Shown piece by piece: positions 54,418-64,000 of a DNA stretch of 64,000 nucleotides. A program made the translations under genes and the position numbers. The stretch is from Sceloporus undulatus (taxonomy: Eukaryota > Chordata > Lepidosauria > Squamata > Phrynosomatidae), in assembly GCF_019175285.1 (NCBI RefSeq), contig NC_056529.1, forward strand, positions 20,573,853-20,637,852, written 5' to 3'. Position 1 is the first letter of the stretch; each line of letters starts with the position of its first letter. The notes below the pieces were generated by a model. It saw only the letters and a program-made list of their open reading frames with translations. It searched no databases and was not told the DNA's origin.

Positions 54418-54630
54418 AAGGGATCTTGTAGCACCATTGAGACTAACTGAAAGAAAGAAGTTGGTAACATGAGCTTTCAAAGACTTGAGACTCCTTCCTC
54501 AGATGTAGACTCAAGTCTACAAAAGGCTCATGCTACCAACTTCTTTCTTTCAGTTGGTCTCAAAGGCACTACAAGATCCCTTTGCATACTGATTTTACAG
54601 ACTAATATGGGTAGGCCTTTGAATTCTACC
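54418..54630. mobile_element. Inverted pair of Penelope-like fragments (family B)
   Basis: AGGGATCTTGTAGCACCATT and GGCACTACAAGATCCCTTTG form the outer arms. Inside are two facing copies of the CTCATGCTACCAACTTCTTT landmark. The stem GTAGACTCAAGTCTAC of the hammerhead-like core is complete in the plus copy. Confidence 0.72.
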
Positions 54631-54889
54631 ACCAAGTTTATGGTTAAGCACGGTTCCTTTCATCTCAGATTGTCAGTTATTGAAGAGTTAAAATGGGGGA
54701 AGGCTGCCACTGCTTTTGTGCCCTATTTCCACAAGGCATGGGGTTAGCTACTGCAAGAGGCAGATTTAGGAGCTGCAGCACTGTTTTAATGTTCCTAACA
54801 CCTATAAATCATTGACTGCACTAATCAAGACAATTATGCATCTAGTATCCATATAATAATGGATCTAGAAATAAACGAGGTGGTTCAGC

Positions 54890-55168
54890 CATGATCTCAA
54901 GTCTGAACTCTCCCTAAAAGCCAAGATGAATAAACTGAGGCTGTTGTACTTTAGCCATATCATAAGATGATATGCTTGGTAAGTTCGAAGGCAGTAGGAA
55001 GGGAGGAAGACCATATTCTAGATGGATAGACTGCATCAGGCAAGCTATGGTCATCTTGAGTTTGCAAAACCTGAGCTGGGCTATTGACGATAGGATAACT
55101 TGGAGGTCTCTCATTCACAGGGTCACCATAAGTCAGAGTCAACTTGAGGGTAGTTAATAACAACCCCT
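54890..55168 (+). mobile_element. BovB/RTE LINE 3' end
   Basis: The translation includes NKLRLLYFSHII, GRPYSRWIDCIRQAM and a RDRITWRSLIHRVT-like close (DDRITWRSLIHRVTISQSQL). These are BovB C-terminal landmarks. The tail reads TTGAGGGTAGTTAATAACAA. Confidence 0.8.
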
Positions 55169-55955
55169 GTGCTATCTTTCCAAGATGGTCACTGATAGCG
55201 ATCTTCAGAAATGGAGATAGGGAATATCAAGTGCTCTAAGCACTTAGCAACGACTAGTGAGTCAGAACGACTTTCACATGGTATGCTTTTGTGTGGTTAT
55301 CTTCCACATAAGCGTTTCTATATCCTGGCGCGCCAAGCATGGGAAGGAGACAACATGGGAAGATAACTCACAACTTTATGAAGTGTAAAGATGCTTGCTT
55401 ATTTATCAGGAAAAAAAGCTTGGATATATTTTGCTTATGTTGATTCTCCGTTGAGGGTTTGGGTCTTTTTTTTTGGCAGGTGTCTGTATTTGTCTGAATA
55501 GTCTGTCTGCTCTTGGAGCACCTACCTGTATCCTCCCCGTTCAGAGGTGTTTTGATCATCCTTCCCATCGAACAAATCCCTTGTTGCGATGCTAATAGCT
55601 TACAAATTAGGTTCCTTGGGTAGTGTTTATGTCTTCCTGGCTTCCAGTTAGATGGATGACATCAGTGGGAGAAAACTAGTGGAAAAAAGTTCCTAGACTG
55701 TGTTCCAAACTGCAACCCTTGGCTGACCTGCAAGCTCATAATGAATAGGCAGCAATCTCAGTTGATGAGACTCCTTAAGAGGGTTGGAACCGGACCCATG
55801 GAGGGTTTTTCTGAGTCCAGTTACAGGCCTGGCCTTTCTGACCATGTCCATCCACTCTCTGCCCAACTGACGTAAGTCTCATTGAAACAATGGGAACTTG
55901 GTAAGCCAACACTTAATGTGTGTTCCATTGATTCAATGTGTCTGTTGAAGTTAGG
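55169..55955. other. Intron 6 interior, no recognised feature
   Basis: No repeat or exon landmark read. GGCGCGCC at 55327 is an isolated CpG-rich palindrome. Confidence 0.4.
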
Positions 55956-55957
55956 AC

Positions 55958-56175
55958 TAAAGTGCTGGACTACAACTCTGGAGAGTAAGGTTTGATTCCT
56001 CACTCAGCCATGAAACCGGTTGGATGACTTTGGGCAATGGTCATCCATCACACTCTCTCAGCCTCAGGGGAAGGCAATGGCAAACCTCCTCTGAACAGAT
56101 GTTGCCAAGGAAACCCCATGATAGGCTTGCCTTAGGGTTGCCATAAGTCGAAAATGACTTGAAGGCACACAACGC
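55958..56175 (+). repeat. Sauria-type SINE
   Basis: AAAGTGCTGGACTACAACTC, B-box-like GGTTTGATTCC, and tail GACTTGAAGGCACACAAC. A short internal duplication (CATCCATCA) is present. Confidence 0.85.
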
Positions 56176-56361
56176 ACAATAGGAGTATGGGTTTTGCAGT
56201 ACTCAGTGTCCTCTCACCTCTTGATGGGACATAAGGTCAGTAAGTGGCCTGATCTCCTCTGCTGCATGAGGTGCTCTTCATTACTGTGAGGATGGCGGCG
56301 TATGCCATGCTTAACTCGGCATATGATCTGGAAATAATTTTCTCATAGTACTTTGGAAATG

Positions 56362-56586
56362 AGCGAGAATGGTGTAGTGGTTTGGCCATTGCTCTGTGAC
56401 CCTGGGTTCGGATTCTCATTCAGTCATGCAGACTCACTGGGTGACCATAGGCAAGTCATACCCTCTCGGCTTCAGAGGAAGGCAAAAGCCAACCCCTCTG
56501 AACAAATCTTGCCAAGAACACCCCATGATAAGTTTGCCTTGGGGTCTCCGTGAGTTAGAAACAACTTGAAGGCATACAACAACAAT
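56362..56586 (+). repeat. Sauria-type SINE
   Basis: AGAATGGTGTAGTGGTTTGG, GGGTTCGGATTCTCATTCAG, AATCTTGCCAAGAACACCCC and tail AAGGCATACAACAACAA. Confidence 0.88.
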
Positions 56587-57744
56587 TTCAGAAATTAGGA
56601 TCTACTTAAGGGCCATTGCTTTCATATTATAGATAGTATTTTGAGTTTAGAGATGGTTAGACGATAAAGTACTGGACTCACAGCCATTTCTGGTGTATCT
56701 CTTTGTTGGGGTTTAGCAAACCTTGGCTTGGTCAGCCATGGAGTCCTTATGTTCTCAAGGAAGTGTGCATGCCCATTATCATAACCCTGGCTATGATGCC
56801 TTGACTGTAAAGAGATCCTACGTTTCTTGCTTTGTAAATGTTAGTACAAACAAGTATTTGTTAAGATTTATTTCTTTTTCTTTTTAAACCAAATGTGGCT
56901 GAATTAGATTAGCTTACTTCTCTACTAGTAAATACCAGGAATACCATAGCAGTACTGCTGGCAGTCCCTAGAAATGGCTACCTTAAATCTGGGGCGAGTT
57001 TGGAGCTCTGCTCAATAACCAAGTTCATCTATGTTGCAATGCCAGATATATTCTTATTAAGCAGACTTACAATCCCAAGTTTCAAGGGAGAGAAGAGCCA
57101 AAAGCATTCTGTTTTCAATATTTTTATATATATAAAAAATAATTTGGATGTTTCAGACTGTGCTTTTTTCGTCAGTGTCATCTTTCTTTGTGCTTTGGAA
57201 ACAATTATGATACCCCCTTTGGTGAGAGAATGTACGTTTCTCTCTCTGTCTTTCTGTTTCTTTTTTTACATCCACTAAAACGTTTTTGGCTGCAGTGTAC
57301 CATTTCATGAAACCCTAATGCTAAACTTGATGCTCTTGAAAAAGCTGGAGTCCATCATGGATCTGTTCTACTGACAGTAAATGGACTTCTTGTTCCCTTG
57401 CAGATGAGGGATAAAACCCAGCATGACCTATCCTGTTTATGCCCCATAAGGGTCCCAAAGGAAAGTCTCTTTTTGTTAGTTCTGTTATGCTTGTTTAAAA
57501 GCAGTTTTGGGGGAAAACAAAAGTCTAAGCAGATTTTTTTTTAAAAAAACCAAACGGAAAGGACTTTCATATCTCAAAGGAAGATGGCATGGAACGTGAA
57601 ATGGATGTGCTTAAAGTGAACAATGCCACATTTCCATCCCCAGCACCATTTGAAAAGGGGCCAAATGGAGAGAAAATATAACGGGATTTAGTTTTCAGTT
57701 CTGCAGGCTCTGAATTGTTTTCAGAGTGAAACATAATGGAACTA
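56587..57744. other. Intron 6 interior, no recognised feature
   Basis: No repeat or exon landmark read. Confidence 0.4.
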
Positions 57745-57745
57745 G

Positions 57746-57902
57746 GGATTTTTGTTGTTGCTGCTGTGTGCCTTCGAGTCATTTCTGACTCATGCACCCC
57801 TAGGGCAAACCTATCATGGGGTTTTCTTGGCAAGACTTGCTCAGAGGTGGTTTGACATTGCCTTCTCCTGAGGCTGAGAGAGTGTGGCTTGCCCAGATAT
57901 TC
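57746..57902 (-). repeat. Sauria-type SINE, 3' two-thirds
   Basis: GTTGTTGCTGCTGTGTGCCT, CATGGGGTTTTCTTGGCAAG and GCTGAGAGAGTGTGGCTTGC; the head is missing. Confidence 0.85.
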
Positions 57903-59105
57903 GAACTTGTCCTCAGGTTCTAAGAGAAAATTGTATCCCAATATTGAAGAGGTAAGTTAAAGAAGAAAGGGTGTTTGATTATGTAATGACTGACTTGATA
58001 GCTGTTCCATTCTCCATTTCTTCAGAAGAAGATTCCACATGGAAGTTTCTAAACATGATTCTGGACATTTCCATGAAAACTGAAAAGTCTTAATAGGAAT
58101 GGATAGAGGATTCTCTCGGTGTCTGGCAGGGCAAGCCCAGAGTCAGATTAATAACCTTGATTGAGAATCGGCACCAATAATGCCCTTTAAAACCTTCAGA
58201 TCAAGATCTTGCTGGTTGGAGTTGAGCCATTCTTCCCCAATCTGTCCTCTTCAATAGTTGTCAATGTTTTCAGTTTTTCTAGTGGGAAAACCTAAGTGAA
58301 CCAACAATGGTGTCTTTTACCTTTCTAGAAAGATCTGTGCCGACGTTTGCCAAGATATTCCTTAATTGTTCCAGTGGGAGGAGGAATAATATTTTAAGCG
58401 GTTTATTTATTTAAGATTATGTCCGTATTCTGCCTTTTTCGGTGCAGCTACCCAGGCTGCCTTGTGGCTTAAGTTCCGAACTTGCGCCCAGCTTTAGTTT
58501 GTCAAATAAATGAAATGGCTTCGATGAAAGGAACCAGTTAATTCTCAAAATATTTACCCGGGCAGGTGTTTCATTGGCTTTCCCTTTGTTTTAAAGGATT
58601 GATTGATGGCACCTAGCGAGAAAGGGGCACTGGGAGTTTGCTTCTCGACTCCTAGCTAGTGCTCATATGTCAGGCACATTAAGGGAATGTTTCCCACTGG
58701 TATTAAGCAAGTAGAAGCCAAGGGTCAGTTGTCTCCCTAGGAAGAGAGAAAACACACACATCCATGAATCAGAGAAGCGGATGAAGTGATGGCATGCCCA
58801 ATTTATCTCTGGGCTTTATTGAAGTGTTTCTTGTCAAATGAGATTTCTGTCTATCCAAAGATTAGATTCTGTTTCTCTTCCATTTCCACAGTAACAATTG
58901 TTTGTCTAATGCGCCTGTCCCTCTCCTACCGTCACAGACACACTCCACAAAGGATCACAAAGGGTCAAAAGTAAAATGTCTGAATTTCAGTGTGCAAGAT
59001 TCATGGGTGGGTGGGTGGTATGGAATAGTGGTGGAGTGACTGCATTTGATAAAGTTGCAGAATTCATGGATATTTTTTTTCTTTTGGTGAGGGATAAATA
59101 GATAT
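57903..59105. other. Intron 6 interior
   Basis: A LINE-like minus-strand end lies near 58400-58470 (CGGTTTATTTATTTAAGATT). Otherwise unassigned. Confidence 0.4.
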
Positions 59106-59106
59106 C

Positions 59107-59338
59107 AGGAGCCAGCATAGCTAGTGATTTGAGTGCGGGACTAGGACTCTAGGAGACCAGGCTTCGAGTCCCCTCTCAGCCATGGAAACCCAAGGGGTGA
59201 CCCTGGGCAAGTCACACTCTTCCAGCCTCAGAGGAAGGCAAAGGCAAACCCCCTCTGAACAAACCTTGCCAAGAAAACACCAAGATTGGGTTACTTCTGT
59301 AAGCCAGAAACAACTTGAAGGCACTCAACATGATAACA
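59107..59338 (+). repeat. Sauria-type SINE
   Basis: GAGCCAGCATAGCTAGTGAT head, GACCAGGCTTCGAGTCCCCT B-box region, and tail ACTTGAAGGCACTCAACA. Confidence 0.88.
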
Positions 59339-60893
59339 GAACCTGATGGCATGGTTCATTTCTTATCTTGGAACTCCCAAGAAGTGTATTATTTTACAGA
59401 AGACTACTTAGTGGACACCTTTATTGGACTAGAGGTAATGATAATTCTTATTCTTGGAGGAGAGGCTTTGGGGAAAGACGGGCAATGGTGAACCAGTAGC
59501 TTAGGTGGACCCTTCCCAGTCTGTGACATCAGCAACTGGAGTCACTCTTAGAGGGGTATTTGGAACAGGTAGCAGGATTAACTCTTCCTCATAGACTTCA
59601 GTAATATTTCAGGTGTGCTTTTTCTTTGGCTGGTTAGGTTAATGATGTTCTCATTGTCAGATGCAGGAAACCAACATGATTTTTATCACATAGTTCCTAG
59701 ACAAATGGGAAGTCGAGCCCAGCACTCTCCCTATGCTGGCTATGAAAGTTCGTACGGAGAAAGACACGTTTCTCCTTCCCGAAAGCAATTTCTGTAAAAA
59801 AATCTCATGGATAGCTTCAAAAGCTCTTTTCAATTTAACATTTCATGTTATCATAGTTCACCTAAGTTAAGCCTGCATCCTCTGATGGTTACGTCAGTGC
59901 GCCTTTGATGAGGTGTTTGACAAGTGATCCTGAGCACTGGAGCTGCCTCTGGGGCTCAACTTTTATTGCTTTTCTTCTTGGCATCTTATCTAATGGAACA
60001 TGGGCCATTTACCGTGGGCCAATGGCAGGAAATAGAGAGCGTGCGTTTTCTGGGGTCATGGAAATGCATTCAGTTTAGAGAAGGCTCCCTATTTGAACTC
60101 TGCATGGCTTAGGGCCTCCAAATGAAAACCTGTGTGTGTGTATGTGTATGTGTGTGTATATGAATTAGTGACTTGCATCTGTTTCAGGAGAAGAGCACAG
60201 TTCGAACCAGATGTTTCTTGGAGGTCTACTAACAGGGTATGAAAGCCGTAGCCCTTGCTAGTTATTTGGCTCTCCAGGCAACTGGTATTTTCACAGACCA
60301 TTTAGCAGTTGTGACCAATATCTGTCAGTGGGATCTCTTATTCCCATTGCTGCTGCTGCCCTCTTCTCCCCCCCCCCCCACCATTCACTTTCCTAATCGT
60401 TTTTTAAAGCTAATCTTGTAGCAAAGCTTGAAAAAGTCACTTAATGGAACTAGGATCCTCCAGCCAGTCGCCGAGTCCAAAAGTGTAGTCAGTAAAATGA
60501 TGAAGGGAGCAAAAGAAGAGCTGTGTCTGGGAGGAGTAAAGACTGACCCAACCCAGAATTATGGAGAAAATTTACTATGAATTGCCATTCTCAGGTATTC
60601 TGTGGTGGAATGGTCTTCCCACCTGTATTTAGTTCACAAAGAGAAGTGTGTGTGTGGGTGGGTGGGTAGAGAGAGAGTGAGCAAAAATCTGGTAACTGGA
60701 GCCGGTTACCTCTGATTTTTTATTTTAAACTATGTGAATTACTAGCATCCAGATTACATACCCTGAGTCTAGTTGAAACTTGTATGTTTCCTTTTGTTCA
60801 GCATATTTTTAGGGCATTTAAATTGTTGAGTGCTTTTCTATATATAAATTCCTAGACAGATAAAGAAATAGGAAGAAAAGTGTAGGACCCTTC
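59339..60893. other. Intron 6 interior
   Basis: A (TG)n run at 60128-60160, a C run at 60369-60379 and a (GGGT)n patch near 60655. No repeat family or exon recognised. Confidence 0.4.
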
Positions 60894-60895
60894 TT

Positions 60896-61122
60896 CAGTG
60901 ACAGCGAACCTTTTAGAGACCGAGTGCCAAACTCAGTGGTGTTCCTGCATCAGATGTAACCCAGTGCCAGGGGGAGCAGGACTTACCTGGGGACAGTTAA
61001 AGGCACACACCTGTTCCTCCTCTTCCCCTGCCCTTCTGTGCCTTCAGCAGTCTCCGCATGCCCTCAGAGATGGCTTCACATGCCAGAGAGGGCATGAGTG
61101 CCATAGGTTCGCCACCACGAAT
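60896..61122. mobile_element. hAT-like MITE (CAGTGACAGCGAACC ends)
   Basis: Left end AGTGACAGCGAACCTTTTAG and right end TGCCATAGGTTCGCCACCAC are imperfect inverted repeats. The interior AGAGACCGAGTGCCAAACTC and ATGCCAGAGAGGGCATGAGT is typical of this reptile family. Confidence 0.75.
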
Positions 61123-61891
61123 CTAGGAGCTCCCATCTTTCAGGGAGCCCTACCAAGTTGCCCAAGAGGAGGATCCTTCCCAAAATAAAGACCACCTTAA
61201 GCCAGGAGCCCCTGGAAATTGGTGGTAAATTCAAACTGTCTTCTTTGGAGCTTGAATCAAGGGGATTTACCTATTCTCTCACCGATCAATAATTGACTCA
61301 AAGGGTATGCTCTAACTGAAGGTCACTAATAGGATTTTGGCTTAAAAGAGTTATTGCTCTTCCCTTGCTTATGATACTATAAACTGTTTTGCAATATTTG
61401 GCCTGTTGAGAGCATTAAATACCAGTGTAATAAAGTGCCCATCTTGCTCCTTATGGTGACCTCAGGCCTTAGTGGGAAGATGCACTTGGGGGATGAGAGG
61501 TGGTGAGTCATTTTCAGCACTGGGTCCACTAGTTTGGCAAATGACTTGTTTAGGAAACAACACAGACTCTCATATGGTGAGAGTCTGAAAGAGAGCGGAA
61601 ATCCATTTCCGTTCTGGAGCTGTGGTTCTCGTTGAGGGAATTACCTTAATAAACTTGGTAAGTAATTAATCAAATAAATTGCTACCCTCCATTGCTTATG
61701 TGATGCACTTTCCAAGTTATTCCCAGCATTTGCTGAATCAACTGTCTCATTCCCACAACTGTTGTGACTCATCCCTTGCATTTTATGACTAAGGGGATAC
61801 CCACTTCTTTTTTGGCAAGTTACTCTAAACATTGGAAATCTCTGCTTATCTCCACATGTGATATATAGAATACCTATTCTGTGCGTTTCAG
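61123..61891. other. End of intron 6
   Basis: Unassigned sequence leading to the exon 7 acceptor at 61891. Confidence 0.5.
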
Positions 61892-62131
61892 AGGACTATC
61901 CCACTGGGACGTGGCTCGGAGATGAGAACAACCCTGAGATGCGGGTGCGTTGTCCCATCACACCAGCAGACATGCTCCACATCAGCACCAACTGCCGGAC
62001 CGCTGAGAAAATGGCATTGACATTGCTGGATTATCTCTTCCATCGGGAAATCCAGGCCATCTCCAACCTTTCAGGGCAGGGAAAGCACGGGAAGAAGCAG
62101 CTAGATCCTCTCATGATATACGGCATCCGTT
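61892..62131 (+). CDS. BANP: BANP exon 7, start of the BEN domain (residues 222-301)
   Basis: The acceptor is GTGCGTTTCAG|AGGAC and the donor is CCGTT|GTGAGT. The 240 bases read EDYPTGTWLGDENNPEMRVR, then CPITPADMLHISTNCRTAEK and MALTLLDYLFHREIQAISNL. They end in SGQGKHGKKQLDPLMIYGIR plus one base of a cysteine codon. This is the N-terminal part of the BEN domain, which contacts DNA. In vertebrates the next residues are HLFYKFGITESDW, which are not found in the remaining 1.9 kb. Exon length is divisible by three. Confidence 0.95.
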
Positions 62132-62387
62132 GTGAGTATATGTCCCCTAGGAGCTTCCATGTTGTGCCATTCACATACTGATTTTATACTGAGTTAGGAA
62201 AAGTATCAAGCATAGGCTGTATGAGACTCCTTCAAGGCTGTTTTGATAACCCCTTACCCTGTTTTAAACTATTTTAAACTGCTGGCAGGTAAATAAATAA
62301 TAAAATAAACTTGGTTCCCATTTGGGAGAAAAGGGGGACGTAAAACAAATGAATGAAGAAACTTTGTTCTTGGAGGCAAAAAATAGA

Positions 62388-62595
62388 GAACCAGTGTGAT
62401 GTAGTGGTTTGTGTGTTGGACTAGGATACTTGGAGACCAGATTATGCATTACTCAGTCAAGGCACACTCTCTCAGCCTCAGAGGAAGGCAAAGGCATCCT
62501 CCCTTGAACAAATTCTGCCAGGAAAACCCTATGATGAGTTTGCTTTAGGATTACCATAAGTCAGAAAGGACTTGAAGACACACAACAACAACATA
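62388..62595 (+). repeat. Sauria-type SINE in intron 7
   Basis: ACCAGTGTGATGTAGTGGTT head, an internal deletion around the B box, body AGAGGAAGGCAAAGGCATCC, and tail ACTTGAAGACACACAACAAC. Confidence 0.85.
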
Positions 62596-64000
62596 TAACA
62601 TGTATAGATTAAAATTCCCACCCAGTATATATATCACTCAGTGCATTCTTGCCAAATGTTATATAGAGTGCAAACTTACAGAGCATCTTTTCCATCAGTC
62701 CTCTATTAATTAGTGGTGTAACGTGGGTGTTGCCTCCCACAATTGCTTTGACATCTTGACGTTATCTATCACTCCCACAGTAATCAGTTTGGAAGTTCAT
62801 TTTGACTTTACTGGGAGGAAATTTGTGGCCAACTGTGTCTCTTGCTGTTATATTTGCCCCATAGGTTTAGCATTTTCATGGCTGCAGTCTAGATCAAAGA
62901 TTTCACCAGTCTGGGAAACCTGGGGTATTGCTTTCCTATTTGCTGCAGCGTAAAGTGTCCGAAATCAGTGACTGTGCAACAGGTTTACTTTGTGAGTCCA
63001 GCACTAGTGGAAATTACATGCAAAGGATGTTCAGCTGCCCCAATGATCAGATTCCAGCCTTACAGTTCTGCAGATGTTGGAAGCTGGTTTGTTTTCTCTT
63101 ACTTCCAAGCAGATTTTTTAAAGCTTCTATTTTAAGACAATTTCCTTGAGGACCAATTAGAGTTGTAATGTTGTCTATGTTTCCCCTGTATGAAGCATCC
63201 CAAGCGCTGTTTTCAGCTCAGGGTGTCACTCTGAATTCACATTAGCCTGTTAGTAGAGAACATATCCAGGTGTAACACACATTCCTGATGGAGAAAGAGA
63301 CTGAAATAATACAATTTAGTAGTAATACTAGCCACATCTCGAAGCACAGATGTTGTGCAAGCATTCAGGATAGCCACAGATCGGGTCTCTGTTTCTGATC
63401 AGCTCAACACAGGGAATGTATCTGGCTGGTTTGGCTGCTGTTCCTAAGCAGGATAAGCACATTTCATATTTGTTTTCCATGTACATCATTTCAAAGACTG
63501 GATCTTGCTCATGTTGAAATGCACAGAACTTGATAAATTTTTGCAGCTGTAAATACACATATAGAGAGAACACTTTAGAGAGAGCATTCCACTGAAGGAA
63601 GAACGTAAGACTGAGATACAGCTTCAGTTATTTCCTATTAACTGTACTAGATATAGTTGCTCTTGTGTCTCTCTACCTGTTTGCATCTCATAGGCAAATG
63701 TGTGGCCACTGTGTGATTGAATGTTGGGCATTTTTTCATATCCCAAATGGCTAAAGTTCATGGTTTTGGACCTGCTAGGGATGGATCTTGAAAGATAGCT
63801 GATTTCTGCTAATGCAAAGGTCAATTCAGCAGGTAGGTTCAGGTTTACAGTGGTACCTGCGTTGTTCTCAGAGAGTCAAGAGATAGGAATGATCTGGGAT
63901 CACTAAAAGCAGCCATTTCCTGGTAAAGCATCACAGCAATCTAAGTATTAAGGGAGTCCATTTCAAGATCTCAGAGCTCTTCATTATGCTCAATGTTGGT
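62596..64000. other. BANP: Intron 7, open at the window edge
   Basis: No exon matching the next part of the BEN domain (HLFYKFG and onward) was found in any frame. No repeat recognised. Confidence 0.5.

Larger units (their letters stand above)
8090..64000 (+). other. BANP: BANP gene, 5' part (promoter-proximal exon to BEN-domain exon)
   Basis: The gene encodes BTG3-associated nuclear protein (SMAR1), a nuclear DNA-binding protein with a BEN domain. In mammals it binds TCTCGCGAGA in CpG-island promoters and keeps them open. Six coding exons with canonical GT-AG borders join in one frame (cumulative coding lengths 70, 165, 365, 488, 664 and 904 nt) and match the remembered vertebrate BANP protein through residue 301. 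Intron sizes are about 13.4, 1.1, 0.7, 18.2, 1.1 and 18.5 kb, then an intron open at the right edge. The remaining BEN domain and the glutamine-rich C-terminus are not in the window. No retrocopy or second gene was recognised. Confidence 0.93.

Noticed and set aside
62132-64000. Search for the next BANP exon
   Set aside because: No frame reads HLFYKFGITESDW or similar. The remaining 1.9 kb appears to be intron.
1-64000. Retroviral or LTR elements
   Set aside because: No LTR pair, primer-binding site or gag/pol/env-like frame was recognised. The retroelement pieces seen are LINE, SINE or Penelope-like.

Overview
The window is vertebrate nuclear DNA, almost certainly from a squamate reptile (lizard or snake). 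It holds at least fifteen SINE pieces of the Sauria type (tRNA-like head, BovB-like tail ending in ACAACA), CR1 and BovB/RTE LINE fragments, Penelope-like fragments, many pogo/Tigger- and hAT-like MITEs and long simple repeats. Coding density is very low, and nearly all open frames are chance.

One gene is recognisable: BANP (SMAR1), on the + strand. It encodes a nuclear BEN-domain protein that binds the TCTCGCGAGA motif. A CpG-island promoter at about 7.8-8.4 kb carries three ZNF143/THAP11-like sites, two NRF1 sites and a near-perfect BANP site, followed by an inferred 5'UTR exon ending at 8164. Six coding exons follow: 21601-21729 (start ATG 21660), 22816-22910, 23602-23801, 42008-42130, 43243-43418 and 61892-62131. 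They join in frame to 301 complete codons plus one base, covering the N-terminus, a basic NLS-like patch, the predicted coiled coil, the acidic/serine-rich linker and the start of the BEN domain. The rest of the gene lies beyond the right edge.

Layout: 1-7.8 kb is intergenic and repeat-rich, with no upstream gene exon recognised. 7.8-8.4 kb is the promoter. 8.2-21.6 kb is intron 1, with a degenerate minisatellite next to the promoter and a long inverted repeat at 14 kb. 21.6-23.8 kb is a compact cluster of three coding exons. 23.8-42.0 kb is intron 4. 42.0-43.4 kb holds two exons. 43.4-61.9 kb is intron 6. 61.9-62.1 kb is the BEN-start exon, and intron 7 runs off the window.

The points most worth a second look are the possible autoregulatory BANP site in the BANP promoter, hammerhead-ribozyme-like cores in about ten Penelope-like fragments (several in inverted pairs), a Tigger7-like element that looks very close to the mammalian one, large hairpins at 4 kb and 14 kb, and repeat-poor intronic blocks that look like conserved noncoding elements. 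All family assignments come from reading and memory. No database search was run.
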